Of a DNA stretch of 21,328 nucleotides, positions 1-7,700 are shown one piece after another. Within the stretch, counting starts at the first letter, position 1, and each line of letters begins with the position of its first letter. Below the pieces are notes generated by a model. That model saw nothing but the letters and a program-made list of their open reading frames with translations. It was not told the DNA's origin and did not search any database. A program made the translations under genes and the position numbers. This stretch comes from Methanobacteriota archaeon (lineage in GTDB: Archaea; Thermoplasmatota; Poseidoniia; Poseidoniales; Poseidoniaceae), in assembly GCA_018645535.1 (NCBI GenBank), contig JABGWN010000160.1, forward strand, positions 1 through 21,328, written 5' to 3'.

Positions 1-1065
1 ATGCTCTCTTTGTTTTAGATTCTCTGATAATTTCTCCATGCCCAGATCTTTTAGAATTTTTACTACTTTTGCCCGAGTGATAGATTCAGGGCAAATGAAA
101 AGAATCCTTTCACCATCGGAAAAAATAGCACTAAAACTGAGGTTTTCGATCTTAATTAACGTGTTTAAACGTTCAAAGCATTCGGCATCTGTGCCCCATG
201 AGTGAGGTGTCCAAAAGAGTAGTGCACTTCTATCCTTAGTCCCAGGTAAGTGATTGCTAACCTCCATCATATAGGAGTGCTCATGCTCAACAACATCTTC
301 TTTTTTTTCTTTTACTGGTGTTTTGACAATCACTTTAGCTTTCTTTGGGATGATTACGGCATGATCAATCTTAGGTATTTGCTCTAGTAGTTGAGTCAGA
401 GGCATATCGAATTGATTCGCATCTATGCTTGTGCATTGAAAACCAGTCTTTCCATGAATGGATCCTGGCAAACGGATGATTCTGCGCGTATCTGCAGTGA
501 TGCGTTCATCGACTTCAAAACCTTGCTCTAAGACTCGGGAAAGTAAATCCTTGCGCTCTTGACGTACTGTTTCCTCTCGTTGTTTAGGATCAGGAATACC
601 GAACTTCTCACGGTCTGTGTCTCTGTAGATGAGATGAAATCCTTTACTTCCTGAGAATGTTGCATGAACGAAATCAACGGATTCATTCAACATAACAAAT
701 GAGTGAACTCCTTTTGCAATCTCCTTAGCTTTTTCCAAATTTTTCATACTCAATGGTGCCACATCAATATCAAACACAATAAGATGATCGAGCAAGATAG
801 GATGAGATAGGTCATTATCTCGTAAGCGAGGCAGGTCTATTGGATTCAACCATGAAGAAGTTGAGACATACAAATCGCTCGGGAAATTCTTCCCAATGGC
901 TTTCATTAATGTTTCATGGTTCCTTATTCGTCTCTTTGAAGTCAGCCATCTGCCTTCGAAAGTTCTCCATCTGAACTGATGTTGGCTTGGCTTTAAGAGC
1001 CAATCAAGATGTATCGTGTTCGACTTGTAATGCGCAATAATCGGCTCATTCCAAGTTGATTCCAT
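1..1065 (-). CDS. priS: Archaeo-eukaryotic primase, PriS-like (3' end beyond window)
   Basis: This is the 5' portion (355 codons) of a gene that leaves the window at base 1 with no stop. The protein carries the three hallmark motifs of the archaeo-eukaryotic primase superfamily. FDIDV (D99, D101) gives two metal-binding aspartates, SGSKGFH (138-144) is the nucleotide-binding motif, and ITADTRRIIRLPGSIHGKTG (189-208) supplies the third aspartate (D192) and the R-L-P-G-S-x-H signature. Family members make RNA or DNA primers for replication or repair. Unlike classical archaeal PriS, only about 36 residues separate the DxD and SGxxGxH motifs, and no Cys/His zinc knuckle lies between them. A lysine-rich linker (about 238-256) leads to a further region (about 262-355) that I cannot assign. 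The ATG lies 8 nt after the sucD stop, with GAGGG just upstream. It could be the replicative PriS or a repair-type primase; the superfamily call is firm, the exact role is not. Confidence 0.8.
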   Translation of the reverse strand, partial: MESTWNEPIIAHYKSNTIHLDWLLKPSQHQFRWRTFEGRWLTSKRRIRNHETLMKAIGKNFPSDLYVSTSSWLNPIDLPRLRDNDLSHPILLDHLIVFDIDVAPLSMKNLEKAKEIAKGVHSFVMLNESVDFVHATFSGSKGFHLIYRDTDREKFGIPDPKQREETVRQERKDLLSRVLEQGFEVDERITADTRRIIRLPGSIHGKTGFQCTSIDANQFDMPLTQLLEQIPKIDHAVIIPKKAKVIVKTPVKEKKEDVVEHEHSYMMEVSNHLPGTKDRSALLFWTPHSWGTDAECFERLNTLIKIENLSFSAIFSDGERILFICPESITRAKVVKILKDLGMEKLSENLKQREH

Positions 1066-1073
1066 GGGAACCC

Positions 1074-1997
1074 TCAGCGTAAGCCTGCTGCTTTGAGGGA
1101 TTCAAGTAAGACTGCTCCGAGTTCGGATGGATCTCGAGCGCAAGCAATTCCTGCTGCCTCAAATGCTTCGAATTTCTCTTCTGCTGTTCCCTTTCCACCT
1201 GAAATAATAGCTCCAGCGTGCCCCATTCGCTTACCAGGTGGTGCAGTTGCACCAGCAACGAAACCAACGATTGGTTTTGTGACATTTTCTTTTGCCCAAG
1301 CTGCTGCTTCTTGTTCTGCATTTCCACCGATTTCACCAATCATAACGATGGCTTCGGTTTGTGAATCTGCTTCGAATGCTGCGAGGCATTCAATGAAACC
1401 CGTTCCGTTGACAGGGTCTCCACCAATACCAACACAGGTTGACTGACCTTCATCGATGCTCATTGTTTGAGCAACTGCTTCGTAGGTTAATGTCCCTGAT
1501 TTGGAGACAATCCCGATTCGGCCCTTTGCATGAATGTGCCCAGGCATGATTCCAATTTTTGCACCGCCGTTATTTCCTGGAGTAATGATTCCAGGACAGT
1601 TTGGACCAATGAGACGAACACCTGGTCGGTTGTCAACAAACGCTACAGCCTTGACCATATCGAGAGTTGGGATTCCTTCTGTAATACAAACAACGACACC
1701 TTCGCCTTTGATTTGATCAAAGGCGTCAGCAGCCTCCATAATCGCTTCTGCGGCAAATGGTGGTGGTACGTAAATGACTGTAGCATCTGCATCTGTTGCT
1801 TCAATTGCTTCAAACATAGAATTCCATACAGGGTACGGATTGCTTTGCAAATCTACTGTCATCCCACCCTTTCCAGGGGTACATCCACCAACGATGTTGG
1901 TGCCGTATTCAACCATCTTGTCAGCATGGAACATTCCTTGCTTTCCTGTTATTCCTTGTACGAGTACCTTTGCGTCTTCTTCAATCCAAATAGCCAT
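1074..1997 (-). CDS. sucD: Succinyl-CoA ligase (ADP/GDP-forming), alpha subunit
   Basis: This is the alpha subunit of succinyl-CoA synthetase, which interconverts succinyl-CoA and succinate plus ATP or GTP in the cytosolic TCA cycle. The N-terminal Rossmann CoA-binding domain shows VQGITGKQG (about 13-21). GPNCPGIITPG lies near residue 131-141. The phosphorylated active-site histidine is H260 in KRMGHAGAIISGG. Length (307 aa) is close to the usual 290-300. I chose the ATG at 1997 because GGAGGTGA lies 6 nt upstream, and because it shares one base with the sucC stop (TGATG), indicating translational coupling. A TTG one codon earlier is possible but less likely. It is cotranscribed with sucC upstream and probably with the primase gene downstream. 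Confidence 0.97.
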   Translation of the reverse strand: MAIWIEEDAKVLVQGITGKQGMFHADKMVEYGTNIVGGCTPGKGGMTVDLQSNPYPVWNSMFEAIEATDADATVIYVPPPFAAEAIMEAADAFDQIKGEGVVVCITEGIPTLDMVKAVAFVDNRPGVRLIGPNCPGIITPGNNGGAKIGIMPGHIHAKGRIGIVSKSGTLTYEAVAQTMSIDEGQSTCVGIGGDPVNGTGFIECLAAFEADSQTEAIVMIGEIGGNAEQEAAAWAKENVTKPIVGFVAGATAPPGKRMGHAGAIISGGKGTAEEKFEAFEAAGIACARDPSELGAVLLESLKAAGLR

Positions 1998-3205
1998 CAA
2001 ACTTCACCTCCAATGAGTTCTACAATCTTTTGAGCACCTTCAGCAAGGTCATCAGCAGGATGTATATTGAGAGTTGAAGCGGCTAAGATTGCCTTCCCTT
2101 CATCGACGTTTGTTCCTGCAAGTCTGACAACCAGAGGAACGGTTAATCCAAGGGATTCTGTAGCAGCAATTACGCCACGAGCAATGATATCACAACGCAT
2201 AATTCCACCGAAGATATTCACGAGAACACCTTTGACATTTGGATCTTCAAGAATAATTGAAAATGCAGTTTTTACTTGCTCTTCATTTGCTCCGCCACCA
2301 ACATCAAGGAAGTTTGCTGGTTCTCCTCCATAGAGTTTGATAACGTCCATTGTTGCCATAGCCAGTCCTGCTCCATTGACCAAACATCCGATGTTTCCAT
2401 CGAGTTTGACGTAGGAAAGACCGGTTTCTTTGGCACGGATTTCAACGTCCTCTTCCTCTGAAAGGTCACGAATATCGTCCCATGATTTATGCCTAAATTC
2501 AGCGTTTTCATCGAAACTGACCTTTGCATCGAGTGCAATCATTTCATCATCTGAAGAACGAACTAGTGGGTTAATCTCGACCATTGCACAATCTTCCTTG
2601 AGGAAAAGAGAATACAATGCTTTCAACATTTTTCCAAAGGATTTGTGAGCAGCACCTTGTAGACCAAGAGCGAGGCCGAGGTCTCTAATTTGATAGCCCA
2701 TTAGACCTGCATTAGGATCGATATTTAGTTTGTGAAGAAGTTCAGGGGTCTCTTCAGCAACTTCTTCTATATCCATTCCACCTTCAGTCGAAGCCATGAT
2801 GAGTACTGATTTTTGTTCGCGGTCTACGAGTAGGGCAAGATAGTATTCATGCGCAATATCGCAACCAGATTCAACGTACAAATGTTTCACAAGTTTGCCT
2901 TCTTCACCGGTTTGTTTAGTGACCAAAATATTGCCAAGAATATTTTCGGAATATGTACCAACATCTTCTTTTGAGAAGGCGATTTTAACTCCGCCTTCCA
3001 TCACCAAGTCTCTGCTTCCTGGAGAGTAAAGGTTTCCTTTACCTCTCCCCCCTGCATGGATTTGAGATTTCACGGCTACAACTTTGGATTGAAGATGATC
3101 ATATGCATCGAGTGCTTCTGATACAGACGTACAATGAACGCCCTCAACAACTCTTACGCCGTGTTGCTTGAACAATGCTTTTCCTTGATATTCGTGGATA
3201 TTCAT
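1997..3205 (-). CDS. sucC: Succinyl-CoA ligase, beta subunit
   Basis: This is the beta subunit of succinyl-CoA synthetase, with an ATP-grasp nucleotide-binding domain followed by a CoA-ligase-type domain. It begins with the family-typical MNIHEYQGKALF. HAGGRGKG (about 50-57) forms part of the nucleotide site, EINPLV lies near residue 210, and VNIFGGIMRCDIIARG and RLAGTNVDEGKAIL are C-terminal signatures. The 402 residues slightly exceed the bacterial norm of about 388. Whether it uses ATP or GTP cannot be told by eye. It is the first gene of the suc operon and is divergent from the nucleotidyltransferase gene. No strong Shine-Dalgarno sequence precedes the ATG (only GTGAT very close to it), and a symmetric A/T-rich element lies 63 nt upstream. 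Confidence 0.97.
   Translation of the reverse strand: MNIHEYQGKALFKQHGVRVVEGVHCTSVSEALDAYDHLQSKVVAVKSQIHAGGRGKGNLYSPGSRDLVMEGGVKIAFSKEDVGTYSENILGNILVTKQTGEEGKLVKHLYVESGCDIAHEYYLALLVDREQKSVLIMASTEGGMDIEEVAEETPELLHKLNIDPNAGLMGYQIRDLGLALGLQGAAHKSFGKMLKALYSLFLKEDCAMVEINPLVRSSDDEMIALDAKVSFDENAEFRHKSWDDIRDLSEEEDVEIRAKETGLSYVKLDGNIGCLVNGAGLAMATMDVIKLYGGEPANFLDVGGGANEEQVKTAFSIILEDPNVKGVLVNIFGGIMRCDIIARGVIAATESLGLTVPLVVRLAGTNVDEGKAILAASTLNIHPADDLAEGAQKIVELIGGEV
2004..2011 (-). promoter_or_regulatory. Shine-Dalgarno sequence of sucD
   Basis: GGAGGTGA on the minus strand is fully complementary to the conserved 3' end of 16S rRNA. It lies inside the last codons of sucC, 6 nt before the sucD ATG, and decides that start over the adjacent TTG. 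Confidence 0.85.
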
Positions 3206-3264
3206 ACTATCACTGATACCTGCGAATAGAAGAACGTCTTTGAACTGTGCGGAAAGGTTTCCTT

Positions 3265-3272
3265 GAAATTTC
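3265..3272. promoter_or_regulatory. Symmetric TATA-like element between divergent genes
   Basis: GAAATTTC is self-complementary and lies in the 91-bp spacer between sucC and the nucleotidyltransferase gene. Its centre is about 29 nt before the ATG at 3297, where an archaeal TATA box would give an almost leaderless transcript, and about 63 nt before sucC. Assigning it as a promoter is inference from spacing and composition. Confidence 0.4.
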
Positions 3273-3296
3273 GAGGGTGAAAGGGTACAACTTCAA

Positions 3297-4322
3297 ATGG
3301 CAAAACATTGCCCCAAAACCATGCAAGTCGTTGTTCTGGCAGGAGGTTTCGGAACACGGCTACGGCCATGGACATACGGCATCCCCAAACCAATTCTCCC
3401 AATGTTAGACAAAACATTGCTTGAGCACGTCGTAGAAGTCATGCCAAGCGACAAAGTCGACGAAGTCATAGTAGCTGGCGGATATAAGATCGATATGATT
3501 GAAGAGTATTTCAAAGATAATGAAGTCCCATTTGACGTGCGAATTGTGACTGAGAGTGAACCATTAGGTACTGGAGGTGCTCTTGGAAATTGCAGAGATA
3601 TTATTTCGGGAACTTTTGCTTGCCTAAATGGAGACATCATCTCTTCACTCAATATGCAAAAAGGAATCGATCTGCAACAAAAGAACGGAGGGGTTGGAAC
3701 TCTTGCTCTATGGGAGGTTGAAGATCCAACACGATTCGGAATCGTTGGAATTGATGACGATAACAGGATTACTCAATTCAAAGAGAAACCCAAACAAGAA
3801 GAAATATTTTCCAACCTGATAAATGCAGGCTCATACCTTTTTGAGGACGATATCTTTTCGTATATTCCCAAAGGTAAATGTTCTCTCGAACGAGAGGTTT
3901 TTCCAGTTTTGGCAGAAGAAAGTCAATTGAATGGTTATGCATTTGAAGGTTATTTTATTGATGCGGGAACACCTGAAAGTTGGTCTTCTGGAGTCGAGGC
4001 ATGTATCGCAAACCAGCGATGGAAATCTGGTGAAAGAAAGGGAACAAATTGGCATGCAGATTCATCTGTCCACATCGGAGAAAATTGTGATGTAGAGCAT
4101 ACCATGCTCGCTAAGAAAACTCAAATTGATGATTCGATTTTATCGAGATGTAGTTTACTCGAGGGTGTCCAAATTAAAGAAAAGTCAATACTAAACAATA
4201 CAATGGTTGGTAGATACTCGACTATTGGGAAGAATTGTCATCTAAACAATGTTGTAATCGATCATAATTCAGTGATACCCGATGGTACTGTCCTTGATGA
4301 CGCACAATGGCCAATAAAATGA
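3297..4322 (+). CDS. Sugar-phosphate nucleotidyltransferase with left-handed beta-helix C terminus
   Basis: This enzyme probably transfers a nucleotide from an NTP to a sugar 1-phosphate, making an activated sugar such as GDP-mannose or a UDP/dTDP sugar. The N-terminal signature LAGGFGTRLRPWT (14-26) followed by KPILPM is the pyrophosphorylase motif. NGD (111-113) supplies a metal-binding aspartate, FKEKPK (161-166) and NAGSYLF (176-182) are sugar-site motifs, and YFIDAGTPESW (219-229) is typical of the glucose/mannose-1-phosphate group. Residues about 256-335 show the short hydrophobic repeats of a left-handed beta-helix, as in archaeal mannose-1-phosphate guanylyltransferase-like proteins. 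Sugar and base specificity cannot be fixed from sequence alone. The ATG at 3297 fits a TATA-like element about 29 nt upstream; the ATG at 3321 would give a more standard N terminus (MQVVVLAGG). tpiA follows closely. Confidence 0.9.
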   Translation: MAKHCPKTMQVVVLAGGFGTRLRPWTYGIPKPILPMLDKTLLEHVVEVMPSDKVDEVIVAGGYKIDMIEEYFKDNEVPFDVRIVTESEPLGTGGALGNCRDIISGTFACLNGDIISSLNMQKGIDLQQKNGGVGTLALWEVEDPTRFGIVGIDDDNRITQFKEKPKQEEIFSNLINAGSYLFEDDIFSYIPKGKCSLEREVFPVLAEESQLNGYAFEGYFIDAGTPESWSSGVEACIANQRWKSGERKGTNWHADSSVHIGENCDVEHTMLAKKTQIDDSILSRCSLLEGVQIKEKSILNNTMVGRYSTIGKNCHLNNVVIDHNSVIPDGTVLDDAQWPIK

Positions 4323-4367
4323 GCCATGTGTGGAAGGACTCAAGAAGAACAATACACACGCACCATT

Positions 4368-5033
4368 ATGCAGCCACTAATCGTTGTTAATTTCAAAACA
4401 TACGCATCGGCGCTAGGGCTCAATGCAGTGAATCTAGCAAGGGCCATGGAGAGAGCTTCTCAAGACCATGTTCGCATGGTAGCGGTCGTGTCTGCTTTTG
4501 ATCTTAGTTCAGTTGTAAAAGCAGCTCCTTCGCTCGAAGTTTGGACCCAGCATTTAGATCCGGTTGGATTTGGTTCTAACACGGGTTGGTTACAACCTGA
4601 TAACGCTATAGAAAACGGTGCAAAGGGAACCATCATCAATCATGCTGAACATAAATCTGAACATTCTATAATCGAAAAACTGATTCGAACACTTCCAGGA
4701 GACTTCCCCGTTTGTGCCTGTGCCATTGATGTAAATGAAGCACAGTCTCTTGCAAAGATGAATCCTACATTTATTGCAGTAGAGCCTCCGGAACTTATTG
4801 GTGGAGACATCTCTGTAACATCCGCTGATCCAGCAATTGTCCAAGATACTGTAAAGGCAGTTCAGGACATTAATCCAAATGTCCGCGTTCTGTGTGGAGC
4901 GGGTGTGAAAGATGGCAATGATGTACGAACTGCGGTGGAATTGGGTGCGCATGGTGTTCTTTTGGCATCAGGTGTTACCAAAGCAACAGATGTTGACATG
5001 GTACTGAAAGATCTTGTCAATGGATTGAAGTGA
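4368..5033 (+). CDS. tpiA: Triosephosphate isomerase, archaeal type
   Basis: This enzyme interconverts dihydroxyacetone phosphate and glyceraldehyde 3-phosphate in glycolysis and gluconeogenesis. The product is 221 aa, the short archaeal form rather than the roughly 250 aa of bacteria and eukaryotes. Catalytic residues are N8 and K10 in VVNFKTY, H92 in NHAEHK and E139 in VEPPELIG. The phosphate-binding GAGVKDGNDV (177-186) and GVLLASGVTKA (196-206) are present. I chose the ATG at 4368 because archaeal homologues begin a few residues before VVNFKTY. An in-frame ATG at 4326, 3 nt after the previous stop, would add 14 non-conserved residues. Neither start has a clear Shine-Dalgarno sequence. It probably shares a transcript with the nucleotidyltransferase gene and the following deacylase. 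Confidence 0.95.
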   Translation: MQPLIVVNFKTYASALGLNAVNLARAMERASQDHVRMVAVVSAFDLSSVVKAAPSLEVWTQHLDPVGFGSNTGWLQPDNAIENGAKGTIINHAEHKSEHSIIEKLIRTLPGDFPVCACAIDVNEAQSLAKMNPTFIAVEPPELIGGDISVTSADPAIVQDTVKAVQDINPNVRVLCGAGVKDGNDVRTAVELGAHGVLLASGVTKATDVDMVLKDLVNGLK

Positions 5034-5051
5034 AGTTGGAAGGTGTTCTAC

Positions 5052-6362
5052 ATGGCCCGAAAATCCAAAAAATCGAAGCGAGTAAGAATCGCTCATGAGT
5101 TATCGAAACGTCGAAGAAAGGTCATTGAGAAAGCTCTTGCAGAACATAAATCAGAAGATCGGACTGAATGGGACCGGAATGCAGAATGGACCGATTACAA
5201 GTTCTATCGAAAGACCATCAAGAGAGGAACAATTCGTACAATTGACCTCCCATTGCTCGAAGTTAGCCTAGGCGATCCATGGGCAACACCTGTGACAATC
5301 ATCCACGGAAGTCGACCCGGCCCCACGATTACAATTCTTGGAGGAATGCATGGAGATGAACTAACAGGACCATCTGCATGCACGCATTTACTTGGAAATT
5401 CATTCACTGAAAAAGATAGGCCTCTGAATCCAGAAACGCTTGCTGGAACGATTCGAATCGTCCCAGTCGTGAACATGCCAGGATATAGATCGAAATCGAG
5501 ATACTTCCCCGATGGAAGGGATTTAAATCGAAATTTCCCAGGTAATCCTAAAGGATCATCCACCCGAAGAGTTGCTCATCAGGTGTGGAAATATTTAATT
5601 GAAGATTCGGATGCAATTATCGACTTACATAGCGCAGGAAAAGGTCGTTCAAACATGCCGCAAATACGAGTAGACCTCGCTCATGCAGGATCAAATATCC
5701 TAGCAAAGGCATTTGGAATAGAGATTATTTTAGATTCTAAACCCCCTAGTGGCTCTCTTCGAAGCAATGCAAACGAAATTGACATTCCTTCTATCACATA
5801 CGAAGGTGGTGGAGCGAATTGGCTTGACCAATCCTCAGTCAAGGTTGCCGTCCACGGTGTAGTCAACATTCTTCGAAGTTTGAAAATGATTCCTGAAAAG
5901 CCACACAGGCCACGATTTAGAATGCTGGCAAGTGGATCGATATGGTTACGTGCTGGAGAAGGTGGGTTACTCGATCTGTTTGTTGATAGTGGATCGATCA
6001 TGAAAGAGGGAGATGTTGTTGCCCGTATTTCTGACCCTGCAACTCCTGGTCTTTCCGTTGACATCTTAGCGCCAGAAGATGGATTGATGATATGCATCGC
6101 TACAAATCCGTTCGTTGCTGCTGGAATGCCTGTAGGGCATTTCTTACCTGTCTCAAAACACATGTCACTCTTGGAAGAGCAGGTTGACAGTCATGGTCGA
6201 TTTGTAACACAAGGATCTCTTAATGAGCCTGTTTGGAGGGAAGAAGAAGAGATTGAAGTCGAAGTTGTTGGAGAATGGGACGGCGGTAGTGTTGACAGCG
6301 GATGGCTTGAAACAACCTTGGAAGAAGTCAACAGAGAAGACAATGTCGAGGAAGAATCTTAG
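5052..6362 (+). CDS. Succinylglutamate desuccinylase/aspartoacylase-family zinc hydrolase
   Basis: This is a zinc-dependent hydrolase of the AstE/AspA (M14-like) fold, which removes acyl groups from amino acids or related amides; the substrate is unknown. GGMHGDE supplies zinc ligands H100 and E103, DLHS supplies H193, GRDLNRNFPG (155-164) is the substrate-binding signature, and TYEGGG carries the likely catalytic E251. The N terminus (1-60) is very rich in Lys and Arg with no signal peptide, so the protein is probably cytosolic. Residues about 292-375 (LRAGEGGLLDLFVDSGSIMK and following) look like the lipoyl-like beta-barrel found after the catalytic domain in this family. The tail is strongly acidic. 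The start is set by AGGTG (5041-5045), 6 nt before the ATG; a GTG at 5043 is less likely. Its stop overlaps that of the convergent acyltransferase gene by 4 nt. Confidence 0.85.
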   Translation: MARKSKKSKRVRIAHELSKRRRKVIEKALAEHKSEDRTEWDRNAEWTDYKFYRKTIKRGTIRTIDLPLLEVSLGDPWATPVTIIHGSRPGPTITILGGMHGDELTGPSACTHLLGNSFTEKDRPLNPETLAGTIRIVPVVNMPGYRSKSRYFPDGRDLNRNFPGNPKGSSTRRVAHQVWKYLIEDSDAIIDLHSAGKGRSNMPQIRVDLAHAGSNILAKAFGIEIILDSKPPSGSLRSNANEIDIPSITYEGGGANWLDQSSVKVAVHGVVNILRSLKMIPEKPHRPRFRMLASGSIWLRAGEGGLLDLFVDSGSIMKEGDVVARISDPATPGLSVDILAPEDGLMICIATNPFVAAGMPVGHFLPVSKHMSLLEEQVDSHGRFVTQGSLNEPVWREEEEIEVEVVGEWDGGSVDSGWLETTLEEVNREDNVEEES

Positions 6363-7618
6363 TTCATTGACTGGAAATCTTTGATTGCTTCAATAACTTC
6401 CTGATCATCCATAAGTCTTCTTTGGGATTTTGCGACTTCAAAGAGATGGGAAACAAGTTCATCAGTTGCTTCGTAGTTTCGTTGTTGCAACCACCAGATG
6501 ATGTTGGAACGACCAGCCATATGCCCGATACGGATGACTTGTTCCAATCCGAATTCACCAGCAGGAACCCCAGAATAGACACGGTCAGCAAGCCAATGGT
6601 CTCCTTTCTTCATTGCCTTGATTACAGCCGAAGCATGAACTCCAGTTCCTGTTTCAAAGGCATCTTTTCCGAAGACAGGATAGTTCCTTGGCAAAGGAAC
6701 TTCAGTATATTCGTGAGCTTTTTGCATGTATTCGCCTAGAACGGATAGATCATTATCAATCGCTCCCATGAGTTTTAAATTCACAAGTGTTTGATCAAGA
6801 GGGGCGTTTCCTGCACGTTCTCCAAGGCCAAGTGCAGTCCCATGGACAACGTCTGCTCCAGCTTCAACTGCTGCAATGTTGTTTGCAACGCCAAGTCCAC
6901 GATCTTGATGCCCATGCCAATTAACTTCGATATCTCTTCGGTTGTATCCACCATCTTTGATAACTTCTTCATCAATGAAATTGAGTAGTTTTTTGACCCC
7001 ATTTGGAGTAACGTGTCCACATGTATCACATACGCAAATTCTGCGAACGCCTAGTTCCATTGCTCTTTGGTAGATGAGTTTGATATCTTCTGGTTTTGAA
7101 CGAGTGGTATCTTCTGTCACAAACATTACTGCAACATCGTTTTTAACAGCAAATGAAACTGCTTTTTCCATTGTTGAGAGCAACTTTTCCATTGTCCATC
7201 CTTCTGCATATTGTCGTATTGGACTTGTACCAAGGAAGGCGGAAGCTTGGACAGGAATACCATGCTTTTGTTGTAATTCAACCAGTGGTTCAATGTCATT
7301 CATGAGTGTTCGAACTGCAGCCCCTGGGCGAATAGAATAATCATTTTCGGAGATATGAGTGAGCATTGAGTCGATATGTTCGACGTGAAATGGTCCAGCT
7401 CCTGGCAAACCAAGATCGACTTTCTGAATGCCGAGTTTCTCCATATAGGTTAGTAATTCGATCTTTTGTTCAATCGTAGGATTACGGGCAGAAGGGCTTT
7501 GCAGACCATCACGCAAAGTCTCATCATCAAACCAAACACCATGTGGATGATTGTTTGGATTTCGGTTAAATTCATACTCAATGGTATTCCAATCATATAT
7601 CAAAGAACGCTCATCCAT
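6359..7618 (-). CDS. DRE-TIM acyltransferase: 2-isopropylmalate/homocitrate/citramalate synthase family
   Basis: This protein is expected to condense an acyl-CoA (usually acetyl-CoA) with a 2-oxo acid, as in leucine, isoleucine or 2-oxo acid chain-extension pathways. The TIM-barrel signature TLRDGLQ (34-40) carries R36 and D37. NWHGHQDRGLG (233-243) supplies metal-binding H235 and H237, and GTALGLGERAGN (260-271) is the GxGERxGN motif. The product is about 419 aa and lacks the C-terminal regulatory domain of LeuA (usually over 500 aa), so leucine feedback of the classical kind is not expected. The usual HxHND motif reads HGHQD. The ATG at 7618 follows GGTGA at a 5-nt spacing; an in-frame GTG three codons earlier overlaps that sequence. 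It lies downstream of gyrA, separated by 82 bp with two inverted repeats. Exact substrate is unresolved. Confidence 0.85.
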   Translation of the reverse strand: MDERSLIYDWNTIEYEFNRNPNNHPHGVWFDDETLRDGLQSPSARNPTIEQKIELLTYMEKLGIQKVDLGLPGAGPFHVEHIDSMLTHISENDYSIRPGAAVRTLMNDIEPLVELQQKHGIPVQASAFLGTSPIRQYAEGWTMEKLLSTMEKAVSFAVKNDVAVMFVTEDTTRSKPEDIKLIYQRAMELGVRRICVCDTCGHVTPNGVKKLLNFIDEEVIKDGGYNRRDIEVNWHGHQDRGLGVANNIAAVEAGADVVHGTALGLGERAGNAPLDQTLVNLKLMGAIDNDLSVLGEYMQKAHEYTEVPLPRNYPVFGKDAFETGTGVHASAVIKAMKKGDHWLADRVYSGVPAGEFGLEQVIRIGHMAGRSNIIWWLQQRNYEATDELVSHLFEVAKSQRRLMDDQEVIEAIKDFQSMN

Positions 7619-7628
7619 ATATCTCACC

Positions 7629-7652
7629 GTACCGGTTGAAACTATCCGGTAC
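7629..7652 (-). promoter_or_regulatory. Perfect 7-bp inverted repeat just before the acyltransferase start
   Basis: GTACCGG and CCGGTAC are separated by 10 nt. The repeat ends 10 nt before the ATG, touching the Shine-Dalgarno sequence GGTGA. It could be a 5'-UTR hairpin affecting translation, or an operator. The function is inference. Confidence 0.5.
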
Positions 7653-7664
7653 AGACACTCTCAG

Positions 7665-7677
7665 ACATGAATCATGT
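7665..7677. promoter_or_regulatory. Palindrome ACATGAATCATGT in the gyrA-acyltransferase spacer
   Basis: This is a 13-nt dyad with perfect 6-bp arms around a single central base, 24 nt after the gyrA stop. It is a candidate operator or part of a 3' structure for gyrA. No T-run follows, so a bacterial-type terminator is not supported. Confidence 0.35.
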
Positions 7678-7700
7678 TTGAAGGCGTCGATTGAATAGTT

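Noticed and set aside
1530..2033. 167-codon open frame on the plus strand
   Set aside because: It lies antisense to sucD, has low-complexity Cys/Ser/Asn-rich composition and no recognisable motif, and sucD is a certain gene.
7653..7700. Bacterial-type intrinsic terminator after gyrA
   Set aside because: The dyads are not followed by a T-run in either direction, so they fit an operator or 5'-UTR structure better.
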